From positions 1 to 29,940 of the forward strand of contig CAZWDL010000095.1 in the NCBI GenBank assembly GCA_964632995.1: a stretch of DNA of 29,940 nucleotides, given 5' to 3'. Below are positions 1-9,200 of this stretch, in pieces. Both the position numbers and the translations under genes were made by a program. The notes beneath the pieces are model-generated. The model worked only from the letters and a program-made list of their open reading frames with translations, did no database searches and had not been told where the DNA came from. How positions within the stretch are numbered: position 1 is the first letter of the stretch; each line of letters opens with the position of its first letter. Origin of the DNA: CAZWDL01 sp964632995 (GTDB lineage Bacteria; Bacteroidota; Bacteroidia; Chitinophagales; Saprospiraceae).

Positions 1-383
1 ATCTGGTCAAATCCGGCCTGACCGCCGGTCATCCAGGGGGCGAAGCCGATGGCGTTTTCGATCCGGATGCCGAGAACTTCCGTCCGTTTGCGCAGGTCGG
101 CGAGCTTGCCGCCCTCTTCCTGGTACTGCGTCAGCGCATTGATCCAGATCTCCACGCCGTCGAAGCCGGCTTTGGCCGCAGTTTCGATATCTTTTACGAT
201 GCCCTGCTGTTGGCCCATCAGGGTGCTGGTGTTGAGACAGTAGGTGAAGGCGCCGCCGGTTTCGGGGACAGCTTCCTTAGCGGATGGCGCACTGCCGGCG
301 GCCTTGAAGGGAAGTACGGCCGCGCCGGCGATCGCGCCGAGCCCGGCCAGCAGTTTGCGACGGGAGAGGGTGGTGGGCTTCAT
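1..383 (-). CDS. Sugar phosphate isomerase/epimerase, Tat-exported (N-terminal part, runs off window)
   Basis: The minus strand opens at the ATG complementary to 381-383 and stays open to base 1, so about 127 codons are visible and the C-terminus is missing. The protein begins MKPTTLSRRKLLAGLGAIAG, a twin-arginine signal (SRRKLL) followed by an Ala/Gly-rich hydrophobic stretch, so export of a folded, possibly metal-bearing enzyme is expected. After the signal come FTYCLNTSTLMGQ, then KAGFDGVEIWINAL, the first strand-helix units of the xylose-isomerase-like TIM barrel seen in periplasmic sugar phosphate isomerases/epimerases of Bacteroidota. The metal ligands of that fold lie further downstream, outside the window, so activity cannot be judged. 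The substrate is unknown. Its nearness to an inositol oxygenase operon is suggestive, because IolE/IolI-type inositol enzymes share this fold, but two unrelated genes lie between them. Confidence 0.8.
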   Translation of the reverse strand, partial: MKPTTLSRRKLLAGLGAIAGAAVLPFKAAGSAPSAKEAVPETGGAFTYCLNTSTLMGQQQGIVKDIETAAKAGFDGVEIWINALTQYQEEGGKLADLRKRTEVLGIRIENAIGFAPWMTGGQAGFDQ

Positions 384-592
384 AGATGTTTTTGGGCGAA
401 TTTAAGAAAGATTGGGGGATTGCCCATCCAGCGAAACTGTCAACTTCTCTTCAGTACAAGCGGGTTAAAAAACGATCCAGAGCTGGATAAGTGGTGCTTT
501 AGCAAGGTTCAAAATGGCGGATTAGTTTTTGGAACCGGTTTTTAGCGCTTCTTCTCTAATCAGATTTTGACAAAAAGCGTATCTTTCCAATT

Positions 593-928
593 ATGGCATC
601 AGATCAGACCTTTGTTGACTACGTCGTGGAGCAGATGGAACCGGCAGGTGTTATTTCGAGTAGAAAAATGTTCGGGGAGTACGGCATTTATGCCAACGGT
701 AAGTTTTTTGCCGTCATCTGCGACAACAAGTTATTTGTAAAACCGACCCAGGCCGGGCGGGCGTTTATCGGAGACCCGGTAGAAGCCCCGCCCTATCCCG
801 GTGCAAAGGATTATTTCCTGATCGAAGAACAATTGGAAGACCGGGAATGGCTCAGCAAGCTCGTACGGATTACAGTCGACGAGTTGCCGGCCCCAAAACC
901 CAAAAAGAAAAAGAAGCCCAAAAAATAA
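593..928 (+). CDS. TfoX N-terminal domain protein
   Basis: This is a 111-residue cytoplasmic protein. The segment RKMFGEYGIYANGKFFAVI followed by a short loop and LFVKPT is the characteristic core of the TfoX/Sxy N-terminal domain, and the length matches stand-alone TfoX-N proteins. TfoX/Sxy regulates competence in Proteobacteria, but single-domain relatives in other phyla have no established role, so a competence function should not be assumed. The last 14 residues are a Pro/Lys tail (PKPKKKKKPKK) that could bind nucleic acid. That is inference only. The gene stands alone and converges with the secreted-protein gene that ends 18 bases downstream. No Shine-Dalgarno sequence is visible before the ATG. 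Confidence 0.85.
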   Translation: MASDQTFVDYVVEQMEPAGVISSRKMFGEYGIYANGKFFAVICDNKLFVKPTQAGRAFIGDPVEAPPYPGAKDYFLIEEQLEDREWLSKLVRITVDELPAPKPKKKKKPKK

Positions 929-946
929 CATTTCCAGTCCATACTT

Positions 947-2002
947 TCACCGGCTCCTCCCTTTTGCCCCACCGGCGCCAACGCCATTATCTGCAAACTT
1001 GATATCGTCTGCATTTGCAAAAAAGTCATCCAGGTAATTGAGCATTCTTTTTCTGGTATACGCCCTTAGTCGTTTGAATTGCCAGATGGTTTGGTAGAGG
1101 GCATCCTTTTTCTCGTGAAAAGAGAGAATGACGTCTTCTAATTCCGCACGGCTTTCTTCAAAGCCCAGGTAGACGCGGTCGTAGAAAGAGTTTTGCCCGG
1201 TAGCGTTGCTATAGGAAGCATAAGAAGCTTCCACCAGGGCGGCGAAGTCGAAGTCGTAGGGAACCGGGAAAATTTTCTCTTCTTTAAGAATATACTTTAC
1301 ATTCTTGGAAGAGGTCATCATCCAGTCGGCATTGCCGATCATGTATTGGAACAGGGCGGTCGTTTTCCGGTATTGCGGGTGGAACAGGGTGGTGTCGATA
1401 ATAATCTTTTCATCGGTTTTTTCAGCGCCGACCCTGGCCCTTAGCTGCGCCGTATCTTCAATGATAAATCCAAGTCGCTGAAAGGTGCGTTTGCTGCGGC
1501 TATCCGTATAGGTGATGTTCAATAGCTGAACGCGGTAGCTGATGTCCGTGATACGGTTGTACAATTTATAAGCCAGGTATTCCCGGAGTAAGGACTCCTC
1601 GGCCTCCTCGTCGTCTTCCATGCAAATGTTGACCAGCTTGAAATCGTCGAAGCTCGCCAGGCCGGCGGCTTGCAGGTCGTCCTTGTCAAAATCGATCTTG
1701 AGCGGCGGCAGCTCACTGCATTTGGTCCTTCGGAATTTTCCCCGCTGACGGATGTCGATGTCCCATTCCTGCGACACGCCCTGAGCATCGGTAAAATTAA
1801 GTTTGGCCTCGTGATCCTCATCGTCTCTGCGATCGGCAAAGACCGCTTTCAAATCAAAGGTGAGCTGGATGTCCACAATCTCCTTGTACTGGAGGAGATC
1901 GAAGATTCCATTTTGTATAGTGTTTTCAGCGGCAAAGGCCCCAACGCCGGTGAAGAGGTACAGCGCCAAAGCCACTAATCCTGTATTTATTATTTTTTTC
2001 AT
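947..2002 (-). CDS. Secreted protein, probably CotH-kinase-like
   Basis: This 351-residue protein has a clear Sec signal peptide (MKKIINTGLVALALYLFTG, cleavage likely after GAFA, near residue 24), so it is periplasmic or surface-exposed. The arrangement resembles CotH-type secreted kinases: an early IDIRQRGKFRR segment followed by LPPLKIDFDK, like the RG...P...L.F.K region; then EESLLREYLAYKLYNRIT; then FIIEDTAQL; and finally MIGNADW...NVKYI with PVPYDFDFA, like the GN.DW...N...PYDFD catalytic and metal-binding region. This similarity is recalled by eye and the overall identity must be low. If correct, the protein would phosphorylate secreted or surface substrates. The C-terminus is Gly/Arg-rich. 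The upstream gap contains an inverted-repeat element starting 79 bases before the start codon. Confidence 0.6.
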   Translation of the reverse strand: MKKIINTGLVALALYLFTGVGAFAAENTIQNGIFDLLQYKEIVDIQLTFDLKAVFADRRDDEDHEAKLNFTDAQGVSQEWDIDIRQRGKFRRTKCSELPPLKIDFDKDDLQAAGLASFDDFKLVNICMEDDEEAEESLLREYLAYKLYNRITDISYRVQLLNITYTDSRSKRTFQRLGFIIEDTAQLRARVGAEKTDEKIIIDTTLFHPQYRKTTALFQYMIGNADWMMTSSKNVKYILKEEKIFPVPYDFDFAALVEASYASYSNATGQNSFYDRVYLGFEESRAELEDVILSFHEKKDALYQTIWQFKRLRAYTRKRMLNYLDDFFANADDIKFADNGVGAGGAKGRSR

Positions 2003-2081
2003 ACTATTTGATGTTTCAGTGTTGTAACAATGAATAGGATAAATGGTTCCAAAAAAGATATGCTTGTACTTTTTTCTCCTT

Positions 2082-2378
2082 TTATACTCGACGTAAATTG
2101 GTTTGTGAAACGTACGTGTTTAGCATTATTTATGAGTCTGGCCGACACAAGTTTAGAAGTTTAGCCATCACTCCTTCGGAGTGGTTGGTTTAAAAGTTTA
2201 GCAGATCTGAAAACGAGAATTCCGGTTTCAGATCTGCTAAACTTCTAAACAGCGAGCCCGACCGGACGGTCCGTAGGAAGGGCGAAGTGCTAAACTTCTA
2301 AACTTTAGTGGACCTACTCTAACAACGACGCTAAACAAGTACTGAGAAACTTCTCAAACCATTTCGACGTCAGTATAA
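2082..2378. mobile_element. Small terminal-inverted-repeat (MITE-like) element, copy 1
   Basis: The left end begins TTATACTCGACGTAAATTGG and the right end, read on the other strand, begins TTATACTGACGTCGAAATGG; both then continue TTTG. The ends are therefore imperfect inverted repeats of at least 24 bases. The interior repeats the motif GTTTAGAAGTTTAG in both orientations and has no coding potential. A second copy with the same ends is at 15219-15396. The element lies between divergent genes, ending 87 bases before the preferred inositol oxygenase start. Possible target duplications are only TA-like and cannot be resolved. It could be a non-autonomous transposon or a phylum-type intergenic repeat. 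Confidence 0.65.
2188..2250. repeat. Long hairpin inside element copy 1
   Basis: The arms are 2188-2212 and 2226-2250. They are 25 bases each with one mismatch, around a 13-base loop, and the core AGCAGATCTGAAA pairs with TTTCAGATCTGCT. A smaller hairpin sits just upstream (CACTCC at 2169-2174 with GGAGTG at 2178-2183). Transcribed in either direction the long stem would be very stable. There is no T-run after it, so it is not a standard terminator. Confidence 0.85.
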
Positions 2379-2465
2379 ACTCAAATAATTGTGTCCGGCT
2401 ACTTACCAAAGGATGCGATTAAAAAAATCTTCGTAATTTTCCCTTTACACCTAAAACCTATAGTC

Positions 2466-3293
2466 ATGGAACCGGATATTCCCGCTAAAAAAAACTTCCG
2501 CAATTATGACCAGGGCGAAATTACCGCCGCTGTTCGTGAACATTACCGCAAGATGCGCAGCCGCCAGACGCTGGACTACGTGCAGCGCATGAAGCGAAAG
2601 TATCTCACATTTAACCGACCACTGCAGCTGTGGGAGGCCATGGAAAAGCTCAATGAGCTCATCGACGTGAGTGATCCCGATCTGGACCTGCCCAATGTGC
2701 AGCACCTCATCCAGTCGGCCGAAGCGATCCGCGCCGACGGCCGGCCCGACTGGATGCAGCTGGTCGGCCTCATTCACGATCTCGGCAAGGTCATGTTCCT
2801 TTGGGGTTGTGATGAAGATGGAACCAGTCAGGCTGAACAGTGGGGGCTGGTCGGGGACGTTTTTGTCGTGGGCTGCGCGCTGCCGGACACCTGTGTTTAT
2901 CCGGAGTTCAACGAATTGAATCCCGATATGAATGACGAGCGTTACAATACCTCGCGGGGCATCTACGAAGCCGGCTGCGGACTGGACCAACTCTCGCTCG
3001 CCTGGGGACACGATGAATACCTCTACCAGGTGCTGAATCATCATCCGGATAACAGAATTCCCAAGGCCGGCATGGTCATGATCCGGTATCATTCCTTCTA
3101 TCCCTGGCATACGGGCGGCAGCTATCAGGAACTGTGCAATGAGACCGACGAGGAGTACAAGGAATGGATCCTGGATTTCAACCAGTACGATCTGTACACG
3201 AAAAGCACCAAGACCTACGATCTGGAGGAGATCAAATCCTACTACTTGCCCATAGCGGAGAAGTACCTGGGGAAAGGTCCGATTTACTGGTAG
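2466..3293 (+). CDS. Myo-inositol oxygenase
   Basis: This enzyme (MIOX, EC 1.13.99.1) cleaves myo-inositol with O2 to D-glucuronate using a di-iron centre in the cytoplasm. All six iron ligands known from mammalian MIOX have visible counterparts: His in VQHLIQSAEAIR, the HD pair in LIHDLGK, His in AWGHDEYLYQ, His in IRYHSFYPWHTG, and Asp in FNQYDLYTKS. From the ATG at 2466 the protein is 275 residues, close to the family's usual length, and begins MEPDIPAKKNFRNY. The frame is open back to an ATG at 2391, but those 25 extra residues look unlike the family, so 2466 is preferred. The stop is followed 4 bases later by a sodium symporter gene, so the two are surely one operon for inositol uptake and oxidation. 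Confidence 0.95.
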   Translation: MEPDIPAKKNFRNYDQGEITAAVREHYRKMRSRQTLDYVQRMKRKYLTFNRPLQLWEAMEKLNELIDVSDPDLDLPNVQHLIQSAEAIRADGRPDWMQLVGLIHDLGKVMFLWGCDEDGTSQAEQWGLVGDVFVVGCALPDTCVYPEFNELNPDMNDERYNTSRGIYEAGCGLDQLSLAWGHDEYLYQVLNHHPDNRIPKAGMVMIRYHSFYPWHTGGSYQELCNETDEEYKEWILDFNQYDLYTKSTKTYDLEEIKSYYLPIAEKYLGKGPIYW

Positions 3294-3297
3294 GCCG

Positions 3298-4914
3298 ATG
3301 ACTCAATTTCTCGTTTTTCTGATCTTTGTGCTGTTCGTCGCCGGTTACGCCACCTGGAAACTGCGCAAGGACAACCTGAATTCCGAAGACGGTTATTTCC
3401 TGGGCGGACGCAGTCTGACGGGCGTCGTCATTGCCGGTTCCATGCTGCTCACCAACATCTCCACCGAGCATCTGGTAGGGATGAACGGATCGGCCTACCG
3501 CAACGGGGCGATCATTGTTGCCTGGGAGGTCACCTCCGCCCTGGCGCTGGTGGTGGCGGCGCTGTACTTTGTGCCCCGGTACCTGAAAATGGGGATCACC
3601 ACGATCCCCCAGTTTCTGGAGCAACGCTTCGACGGCCTGACCCGGACGGCCATCAACCTCTTGCTGATCCTTTCCTTCGTTACCACGTTATTGCCCATCG
3701 TGCTGTACACCGGCGCCATCAACATCGAAAGCCTGTTCGGCATCTCTGAACTGCTCAACCTTGAACAGCGGGCGGCGCTATGGCTTATCGTGGTGGTCGT
3801 GGGCGGCATCGGGGCAGTATATGCTATTTTCGGGGGGCTGAAGATGGTCGCTTATACCGACACGGTCAATGGATACGGGCTGCTGATCGCGGGTATTCTG
3901 GTGCCGGCCTGGGCGCTATTGGATATCGGCGACGGCAACCTTCTTGACGGTTTGATGAAAGTATATCACAATGCTCCGGAAAAATTCAACGTCGTCAGCC
4001 GGGAGCCGTCGGTTGGCAACGGGGCGCGGGAGGCCATTCTGCCGTTCAGCGTGCTGTTCACAGGGCTGATCATCAATCAGTTGTATTTCTGGTCTATACA
4101 TCAGTCTATCATACAGCGGGTGCTGGGGGCGGCGAGCCTGAAAGAGGCTCAAAAAGGCGTGTTGCTTACCGGAATGTTTAAAATACTGATGCCCCTGGTC
4201 ATCGTGCTGCCGGGATTGATCGGCTTCTATTATTTTGGCGAGCAATTGTACGACTCCCCGGACCTGGTCTATCCGGAGCTGTTGAAAAGAGTACTACCCG
4301 TCTGGATGACCGGCTTTTTCGTAGCCATCGTGATGGGGGCGGTCCTGAGTACTTTCAACAGCGCGCTGAACAGCGCCGCCACCTTGTTCAGCCTGGGAAT
4401 CTACAAACGCTACTTCCGGAAGAGCGCCGCCCAGGAGGAAGTCGTGACCTCCGGCAAAGTGGTCTCTTCTGTGTTGGCCGTCTTTGCCATCGTGGCCGCT
4501 CCTTTCGTCGCCAACGCACCTGCAGGCTTGTACCAGCTGCTGCAACAGCTCAACGGTATCTTTTTCATCCCCATGGCCACCGTCGTGCTGGCGGGATTTC
4601 TGATGCCCCGGGTATCCGCTACCGGAGCCAAAGCGGGGCTGGTCTTCGGACTTCTGTTTTACATTCTTTTGTTTATGATTCTGAAGGTAGACATGCATTT
4701 CGTGCACATCTGGGGGCTGGAGTTTGTGCTCAACATCATCGTCATGCACCTGGTGTCGCTGTTCTATCCACCCCGGCACTCCTTCGCCATTACGGATGTC
4801 GGCGTGGTGGATATGGAGCAGTGGAAATACGCCCGGAGGCTTAGTATCGTACTGGTGTTGGTGACGCTGGGTATCTATATTTGGTTGGGGAGCGGGCAAG
4901 CAGGTGGACAGTAA
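3298..4914 (+). CDS. Sodium:solute symporter (SSS/SLC5 family), probable inositol transporter
   Basis: This 538-residue polytopic inner-membrane protein has about 13-14 hydrophobic segments. The N-terminal region has the SLC5 signature EDGYFLGGRSLTG, then an NISTEHLVGMNG segment in the unwound TM1 region, and further on QLYFWSIHQSIIQRVL and STFNSALNSAATLFS, the last corresponding to the TM8 Ser/Thr-rich Na+ site of the family. It starts 4 bases after the inositol oxygenase stop codon, so the best substrate inference is myo-inositol, or possibly glucuronate or another sugar. The sequence alone does not define the substrate. No terminator with a T-run is seen downstream. A weak 7-base inverted repeat (4955-4961 with 4977-4983) lies in the gap. 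Confidence 0.92.
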   Translation: MTQFLVFLIFVLFVAGYATWKLRKDNLNSEDGYFLGGRSLTGVVIAGSMLLTNISTEHLVGMNGSAYRNGAIIVAWEVTSALALVVAALYFVPRYLKMGITTIPQFLEQRFDGLTRTAINLLLILSFVTTLLPIVLYTGAINIESLFGISELLNLEQRAALWLIVVVVGGIGAVYAIFGGLKMVAYTDTVNGYGLLIAGILVPAWALLDIGDGNLLDGLMKVYHNAPEKFNVVSREPSVGNGAREAILPFSVLFTGLIINQLYFWSIHQSIIQRVLGAASLKEAQKGVLLTGMFKILMPLVIVLPGLIGFYYFGEQLYDSPDLVYPELLKRVLPVWMTGFFVAIVMGAVLSTFNSALNSAATLFSLGIYKRYFRKSAAQEEVVTSGKVVSSVLAVFAIVAAPFVANAPAGLYQLLQQLNGIFFIPMATVVLAGFLMPRVSATGAKAGLVFGLLFYILLFMILKVDMHFVHIWGLEFVLNIIVMHLVSLFYPPRHSFAITDVGVVDMEQWKYARRLSIVLVLVTLGIYIWLGSGQAGGQ

Positions 4915-5037
4915 TAAAGTAACCTTATCCAGCAGTTCGAAATAGTTCGATTTTGTTTGAGGTGGTTCGAAAGCGGCTCAAACGAAACCAAGTAATAAAT
5001 AATTTTTTTCCAGAAGGCTACTTTAATACCATCACTC

Positions 5038-5592
5038 ATGAAAAACCTTACCCTCCTCGCCATGCTATGCCTTATCAGCTTCCTTTCCTGCACGCCAACC
5101 TCGGATAATGCCGGGGCGGAAGAAGCTGCAGCGGAGACGAAAGCCCCCCTTTCGGAAGAAGAAAAAGCCATCAATCAAGCCGTGAAAAATGCCTACGCCG
5201 CCATTAGTTTTGAAGAAGGGACAAGTCCGGATTATGAAGCGCTACGCGCTCTGTTCACTCCAGAGGCCACCTTGTACAATTTCCGGGGTGACAGTTTAAA
5301 TTTTTTCTATATCGATAAATTCGTTGAGGGGTTCAAGGCAGGTGTTGAGGGGGGCGAAATGTCGGCTTTCAACGAAGTAGAGCTGGGAGGGGAAACGGAG
5401 TATTTTGGCCAAATCGGCCATCGCATCAGTGCCTATGCTTCTTACTTTAACGGCGCAGAAGAAGTTGGTGAAAGAGGTGTCAACAGCTTTCAGCTACTGA
5501 AGAAAGATGGCCAATGGCTCATCAACTCCATTATCTGGGATATTGAAAAAGAGGGGCAGCCCATTCCTGAGCGATATCTCAGGAAGGAATAA
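5038..5592 (+). CDS. Lipoprotein with NTF2/SnoaL-like (DUF4440-type) domain
   Basis: This 184-residue protein starts MKNLTLLAMLCLISFLSCTP. The lipobox-like FLSC at the end of the hydrophobic stretch predicts a lipid-anchored Cys near residue 18. An acidic linker (GAEEAAAETKAPLSEEEK) leads into an NTF2-like fold: an AINQAVKNAYAAISFEEG helix, DYEALRALFTPEATLYNF (the classic LF.pda strand), then GHRISAYASYF and a final NSFQLLKKDGQWLINSIIWD strand pair. NTF2-like lipoproteins of this size are common in Bacteroidota. They may be enzymes or ligand-binding proteins, and nothing here identifies the ligand. The gene is monocistronic: 123 bases follow the symporter and a perfect hairpin lies just after its stop. 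Confidence 0.8.
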   Translation: MKNLTLLAMLCLISFLSCTPTSDNAGAEEAAAETKAPLSEEEKAINQAVKNAYAAISFEEGTSPDYEALRALFTPEATLYNFRGDSLNFFYIDKFVEGFKAGVEGGEMSAFNEVELGGETEYFGQIGHRISAYASYFNGAEEVGERGVNSFQLLKKDGQWLINSIIWDIEKEGQPIPERYLRKE

Positions 5593-5603
5593 GCTTTCCG
5601 GCA

Positions 5604-5635
5604 CGTTTACGAAACCTCCGCGGGTTTCGTAAACG
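5604..5635. terminator. Perfect hairpin after lipoprotein gene, probable bidirectional terminator
   Basis: CGTTTACGAAACC (5604-5616) pairs with GGTTTCGTAAACG (5623-5635), a 13 bp perfect stem with a 6-base loop, starting 12 bases after the lipoprotein stop. It lies between convergent coding remnants. It has no T-run, so termination is inferred from position and stem strength only. Confidence 0.6.
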
Positions 5636-5642
5636 CAGGCCT

Positions 5643-6278
5643 TTACAACCTGACACTGACACTACTTCCCGCGTACTGCCCCTCTGGCTGTTCGACCCTG
5701 ATCTCACTGACCTGCGCTTTCTCATTCCAGCGGGTCTGAAAGTCCTTGCCCGTCTTCTCTATTTTTTCGAAACTGAAAGCTGCATTGCCCCAAGTTCCCG
5801 GTTTGGATCGGCGACGGTCAGTTGCATCGCCCCCTCCGGCAATATTTGCAGAATGACGATTCCGGGTGTTTCGCAGTGCATCGTAATTTGCATCGATGGG
5901 CTTGTTGCACCAGCGAAGGCTCCAGTTAATCACCCATGATCAGCATCACGGAAACCAGCGCATTCGGCGTGCCGATCTGATTGTGCCACCAGTTGTCACA
6001 GGTGTAATCGTGCTCTACCCAGTGCTTCAGCGCCTCTTCGATGACTCGCTTTACCTTTTCATCATGGTAAAACTTCGAAGATTCGGATACGTAGGCGCGC
6101 GCTAGCGCTACCTGTTGGACAGATGATACCGGTGCTCAAAGCCGGTTTGGGAAATATCCTCGTAATCAATGCCCGGCCAGGCGCCGTCTTTTTGTATGGT
6201 CGCTAGCAGGTTGGCGATTTCCGAATCGTCCACTTCCGGTTTCAGGAGTTCCCCGGTTAGCGGAAGAGGAAAAGCAAT
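5643..6278 (-). pseudogene. Remnant of polysaccharide lyase family 8 (chondroitinase AC/hyaluronate lyase type)
   Basis: Three minus-strand pieces in different frames match the two ends of a PL8 lyase. Piece 1, immediately after the sensor stop (about 6278-6115), reads ANLLATIQKDGAWPGIDY then EDISQTGFEHR, the start of the alpha/alpha toroid. A frame change near 6108-6114 leads to piece 2 (about 6110-5927), ending CDNWWHNQIGTPNALVSVML, the conserved NWW..IGTP substrate-cleft motif. Piece 3 (about 5880-5643) reads ILPEGAMQLTVADPNREL, then after another shift EQPEGQYAGSSVSVRL and stop, which is the C-terminal beta-domain ending of PL8. PL8 lyases are normally about 700-1000 residues, so the catalytic middle (Asn/His/Tyr/Arg) has been deleted. 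No start codon remains, and piece 1 is in frame with the preceding sensor gene, right behind its TAA. Confidence 0.75.
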
Positions 6279-9200
6279 TTACTTCATATCCATCTTCTCG
6301 ATACCAGTCCAGTCCTCCGACAGGTCGGTGGTGATATTCCGGGCGGCTTTATCGAGGAAATAGGTGGCAGTAGTATCTTCCGGCCCCTTGTCGTTGATCG
6401 ACTGGAAACAGCCGACCGCTTCGGCAAAGTTCCGGTTGAGGTAGTGTTCGAGGCCTTTTTGAAAACCATCGAGGTGTTTGATTTTCTTCTTGATCATTTC
6501 CGGTGTATCGCCGTCAAAGCATTCGTAAATGCCTATAGGGTTCATTTTTCCTTTCATCTGCACCTGCCCGAGGTAGCGGAGGTGAAAGGAATCGGGATGG
6601 TTGATTTGCCGGAGGCTGTCATCACTCAGTAAAATTTTTGTGCCGAAATACTTGGTGAGGTTTTCGATGCGGGAGGTGGTATTGACCGTATCAGAGATGG
6701 TGGCGGCGTCGAGGCGTTCTTCATCGCCGATGATGCCCATGATAAGCGGTCCGGTATGCATACCGATGCCGATCCGGATGGGGCGGCGATTTTTCGACCG
6801 GCGCAACTGATTATAGCGATGCAGGGATTGCTGCATTTCTACGGCCGCTCGCAGGGCGTCCGCCGGGTTTTCGTTAAAAATAGCCATGAGGGCATCGCCG
6901 AGATACTGATTGACGAATCCCTGCTGTTGCTGGATGATCGGTCCGAGGCGGCCGGCGAGGGCATTGACGAAGCGGAAGTTTTCCGAGGGCGTCATGGTTT
7001 CGGCCAGGCCGGTATAGTCCCGGATATCGGAAAAAAGCACTGTCACCTCCTGTTCGGTCTGGTCTCCGCGGGTGACTTCCGTAATGCGGCTGCGGCCGAT
7101 GGAGCGCAGGAATTCGTTGGGGACGAAACGTCCCGTCGCTTTGAAGATGTGATGCAGGTCGAGCTGCGTCCGGATGCGCGCCAGCAGTTCCTCTTTGGAA
7201 AAAGGCTTGGTCAGGTAATCATTGGCGCCAAGGCTGAGGCCCTGCACGATGTCCTTGATCTGATCTTTGGCTGTGATCATCAGGACGGGCAGTTCCGAGG
7301 GCAGAAAGCGGCGGCGAATTTGTTCGCACACCTCGTAGCCGCTCATTCTGGGCATCATAATATCGAGCAGCACGAGGTGGAACGGCCCCTGTTCATCGAG
7401 TGCCTGCAGCGCCCGCTCACCGTTGAGGGCCTGGGTGATCGAGTAATTGGCATCGGTCAGGTGATTGCGTAAAACCTGTTGATTGACCGGTTCGTCATCG
7501 ACGACGAGAATATGAAAGGAGCCCCGGGCAGGGAGCACAACTGCCGGTGCGGAAGGCGCCTCTTCAAAGGCGCTCAAATTGTTACTGGTTTCAGCCGGCG
7601 CCGGAGTTGGAGTGGATCTAACTACAACGGCTTCTTCCGCTATTGGGAGGGTAAAGAAAAAAGAAGCCCCTTCCCCCGGTTTCGATTCGACCCACATCCG
7701 CCCCCCCTGAATCTCGACCAGGCTTTTGGAGACGGACAAACCGAGTCCTGTGCCGTTGTATTCGCGGGTTGCCGAGTCATCGGCTTGTTGGAAGGCTTCG
7801 AAGATCACCTCCTGCCGGTCGGCGGCGATGCCGACCCCGGTATCCCGCACTTCCACCTGCAGGACTTCTCCGCCGGCCGGCGACCTGTTCACCTTGCCTG
7901 TCAGGCGCACTTCTCCGCTGGGGGTGAACTTGATTCCGTTACCGAGGAGGTTAAACAAAACCTGCTGGAGCCGGTTCTCGTCGGCATGTGCCGGCGGCAA
8001 ATTGGGCGGAATATCGTTGATCAGTTCCAGGTTTTTTCTGCTGGCTAAAGGTTTTAAATTTTTCAGGACAATATCGGCCAGTGCATGCAGGCTCACCGGC
8101 TTCTGATGCAACTGTACATCGCTGTTTTTCAATTTGGAGAAATCCAGAATATCGTTAACCAGGTTGTTGAGGCGTTTTCCGGAGGAAATGATCATAGTGA
8201 GGTCTTCGCGTAATTTCGGGTCGCTGATGTGGTCGTATATTGATTCCGACAGTCCAATGATGCCTTGCAGCGGTGTACGCAGTTCGTGGGAAGTATTGGC
8301 CAGAAACTGATCTTTGAGCTGGTCGAGGCGCCTGAGTTCATCGGAGCGTTCCTTCTGGAAAGCCAGCTCGCGTTGTTGTCGCCGGTAGCGGTATAAAAGG
8401 TAGAGGCCGGTCAGCAGCAGGACGAGGATCAGCGAGCTGCCGATAAAGGCGTTACGGGCGAGTTTCTGATTGGCGTTTTCTGTTTCGAGACGGGCATTTT
8501 CCTTCTGTATTTTTTCAAATTCATAGCTCGCCCTGAATTGATTGAGCTGGGTGGTCAGATTTTGGGTGTGCTGGTAATCCTGCAGGTTTTCCGACTGGCT
8601 GAGGTATTTATATGCGGCTTCGTAATTGCCGAGCTGGTTGTGAACTTCCGAAATCCTGAGGTAAGCTTTCCCCAGCTTATCCCGGGTTTGAGTGGATTCA
8701 AGTAGGTCAATCCCTTCTTGCAGGAATTCCAACGCTTCGCCGTGCCGGCCCAGCAGGTAGAGCGTATGGCCGTAGTCGATATAAGCGTCGGCTTTCCCGA
8801 CCGTTACCCCTGTTTCAAGGCTTTTTTGTAGTTGTTTTTTGCGCAAATCCAGGGTCTTCCTGTAATTCTGCTGTGCTTCGTAGAAGTCGCCAAGTTTTTC
8901 GTAAGCTAGCAAAAGTTCGTCGGTGTTGTACTTCTCTCCCAGGGCCACGGCTTGCTGCAGGTAGTCCAGCGCCCTGGTCGAGTCTCCCATTAGGCGATAG
9001 GTTTCCCCGATGATCGCGTGATCCCAGGTGATGTCGTCCTGATTGTCGAGTTCCTGGTCGATTTCCAGTACGGCCAGGTAGTGTTCAAGGGCTTTATCCA
9101 GCTGGCCGTAATCCGAATAAAACCGGCCGATATTAGAAAGGGCGAGTGAATGCCCTCTTTCGTCTCCGTTTATTTCCGCACAGTCGATACAGCGGTTGAA

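Larger units (their letters stand above)
2003..2390. other. Intergenic region holding an inverted-repeat element
   Basis: There is no gene here. Most of the gap is taken up by the 297 bp terminal-inverted-repeat element at 2082-2378. The remaining 79 bases next to the secreted-protein gene and the stretch up to the inositol oxygenase start are AT-rich and must hold the two divergent promoters. I could not pick out a convincing Bacteroidota -33/-7 pair. Confidence 0.7.

Noticed and set aside
2391..2465. 25-codon N-terminal extension of inositol oxygenase from the ATG at 2391
   Set aside because: The extra residues look unlike the family, begin just outside the inverted-repeat element, and the ATG at 2466 gives the normal length.
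2451..3110. 219-codon minus-strand open frame
   Set aside because: It is antisense to inositol oxygenase, whose ligand residues are all present.
4955..4983. Terminator after the symporter gene
   Set aside because: The stem is only 7 bases with a 15-base loop and no T-run follows directly.
5643..5933. 96-codon minus-strand open frame as a standalone gene
   Set aside because: Only its last part matches a family (PL8 C-terminus); the rest is out of frame with the PL8-like reading, so it is part of a relic.
6756..7472. Long plus-strand open frame of 238 codons
   Set aside because: It is antisense to the receiver/cyclase part of the hybrid sensor and has no recognisable motif; the minus-strand protein is unmistakable.
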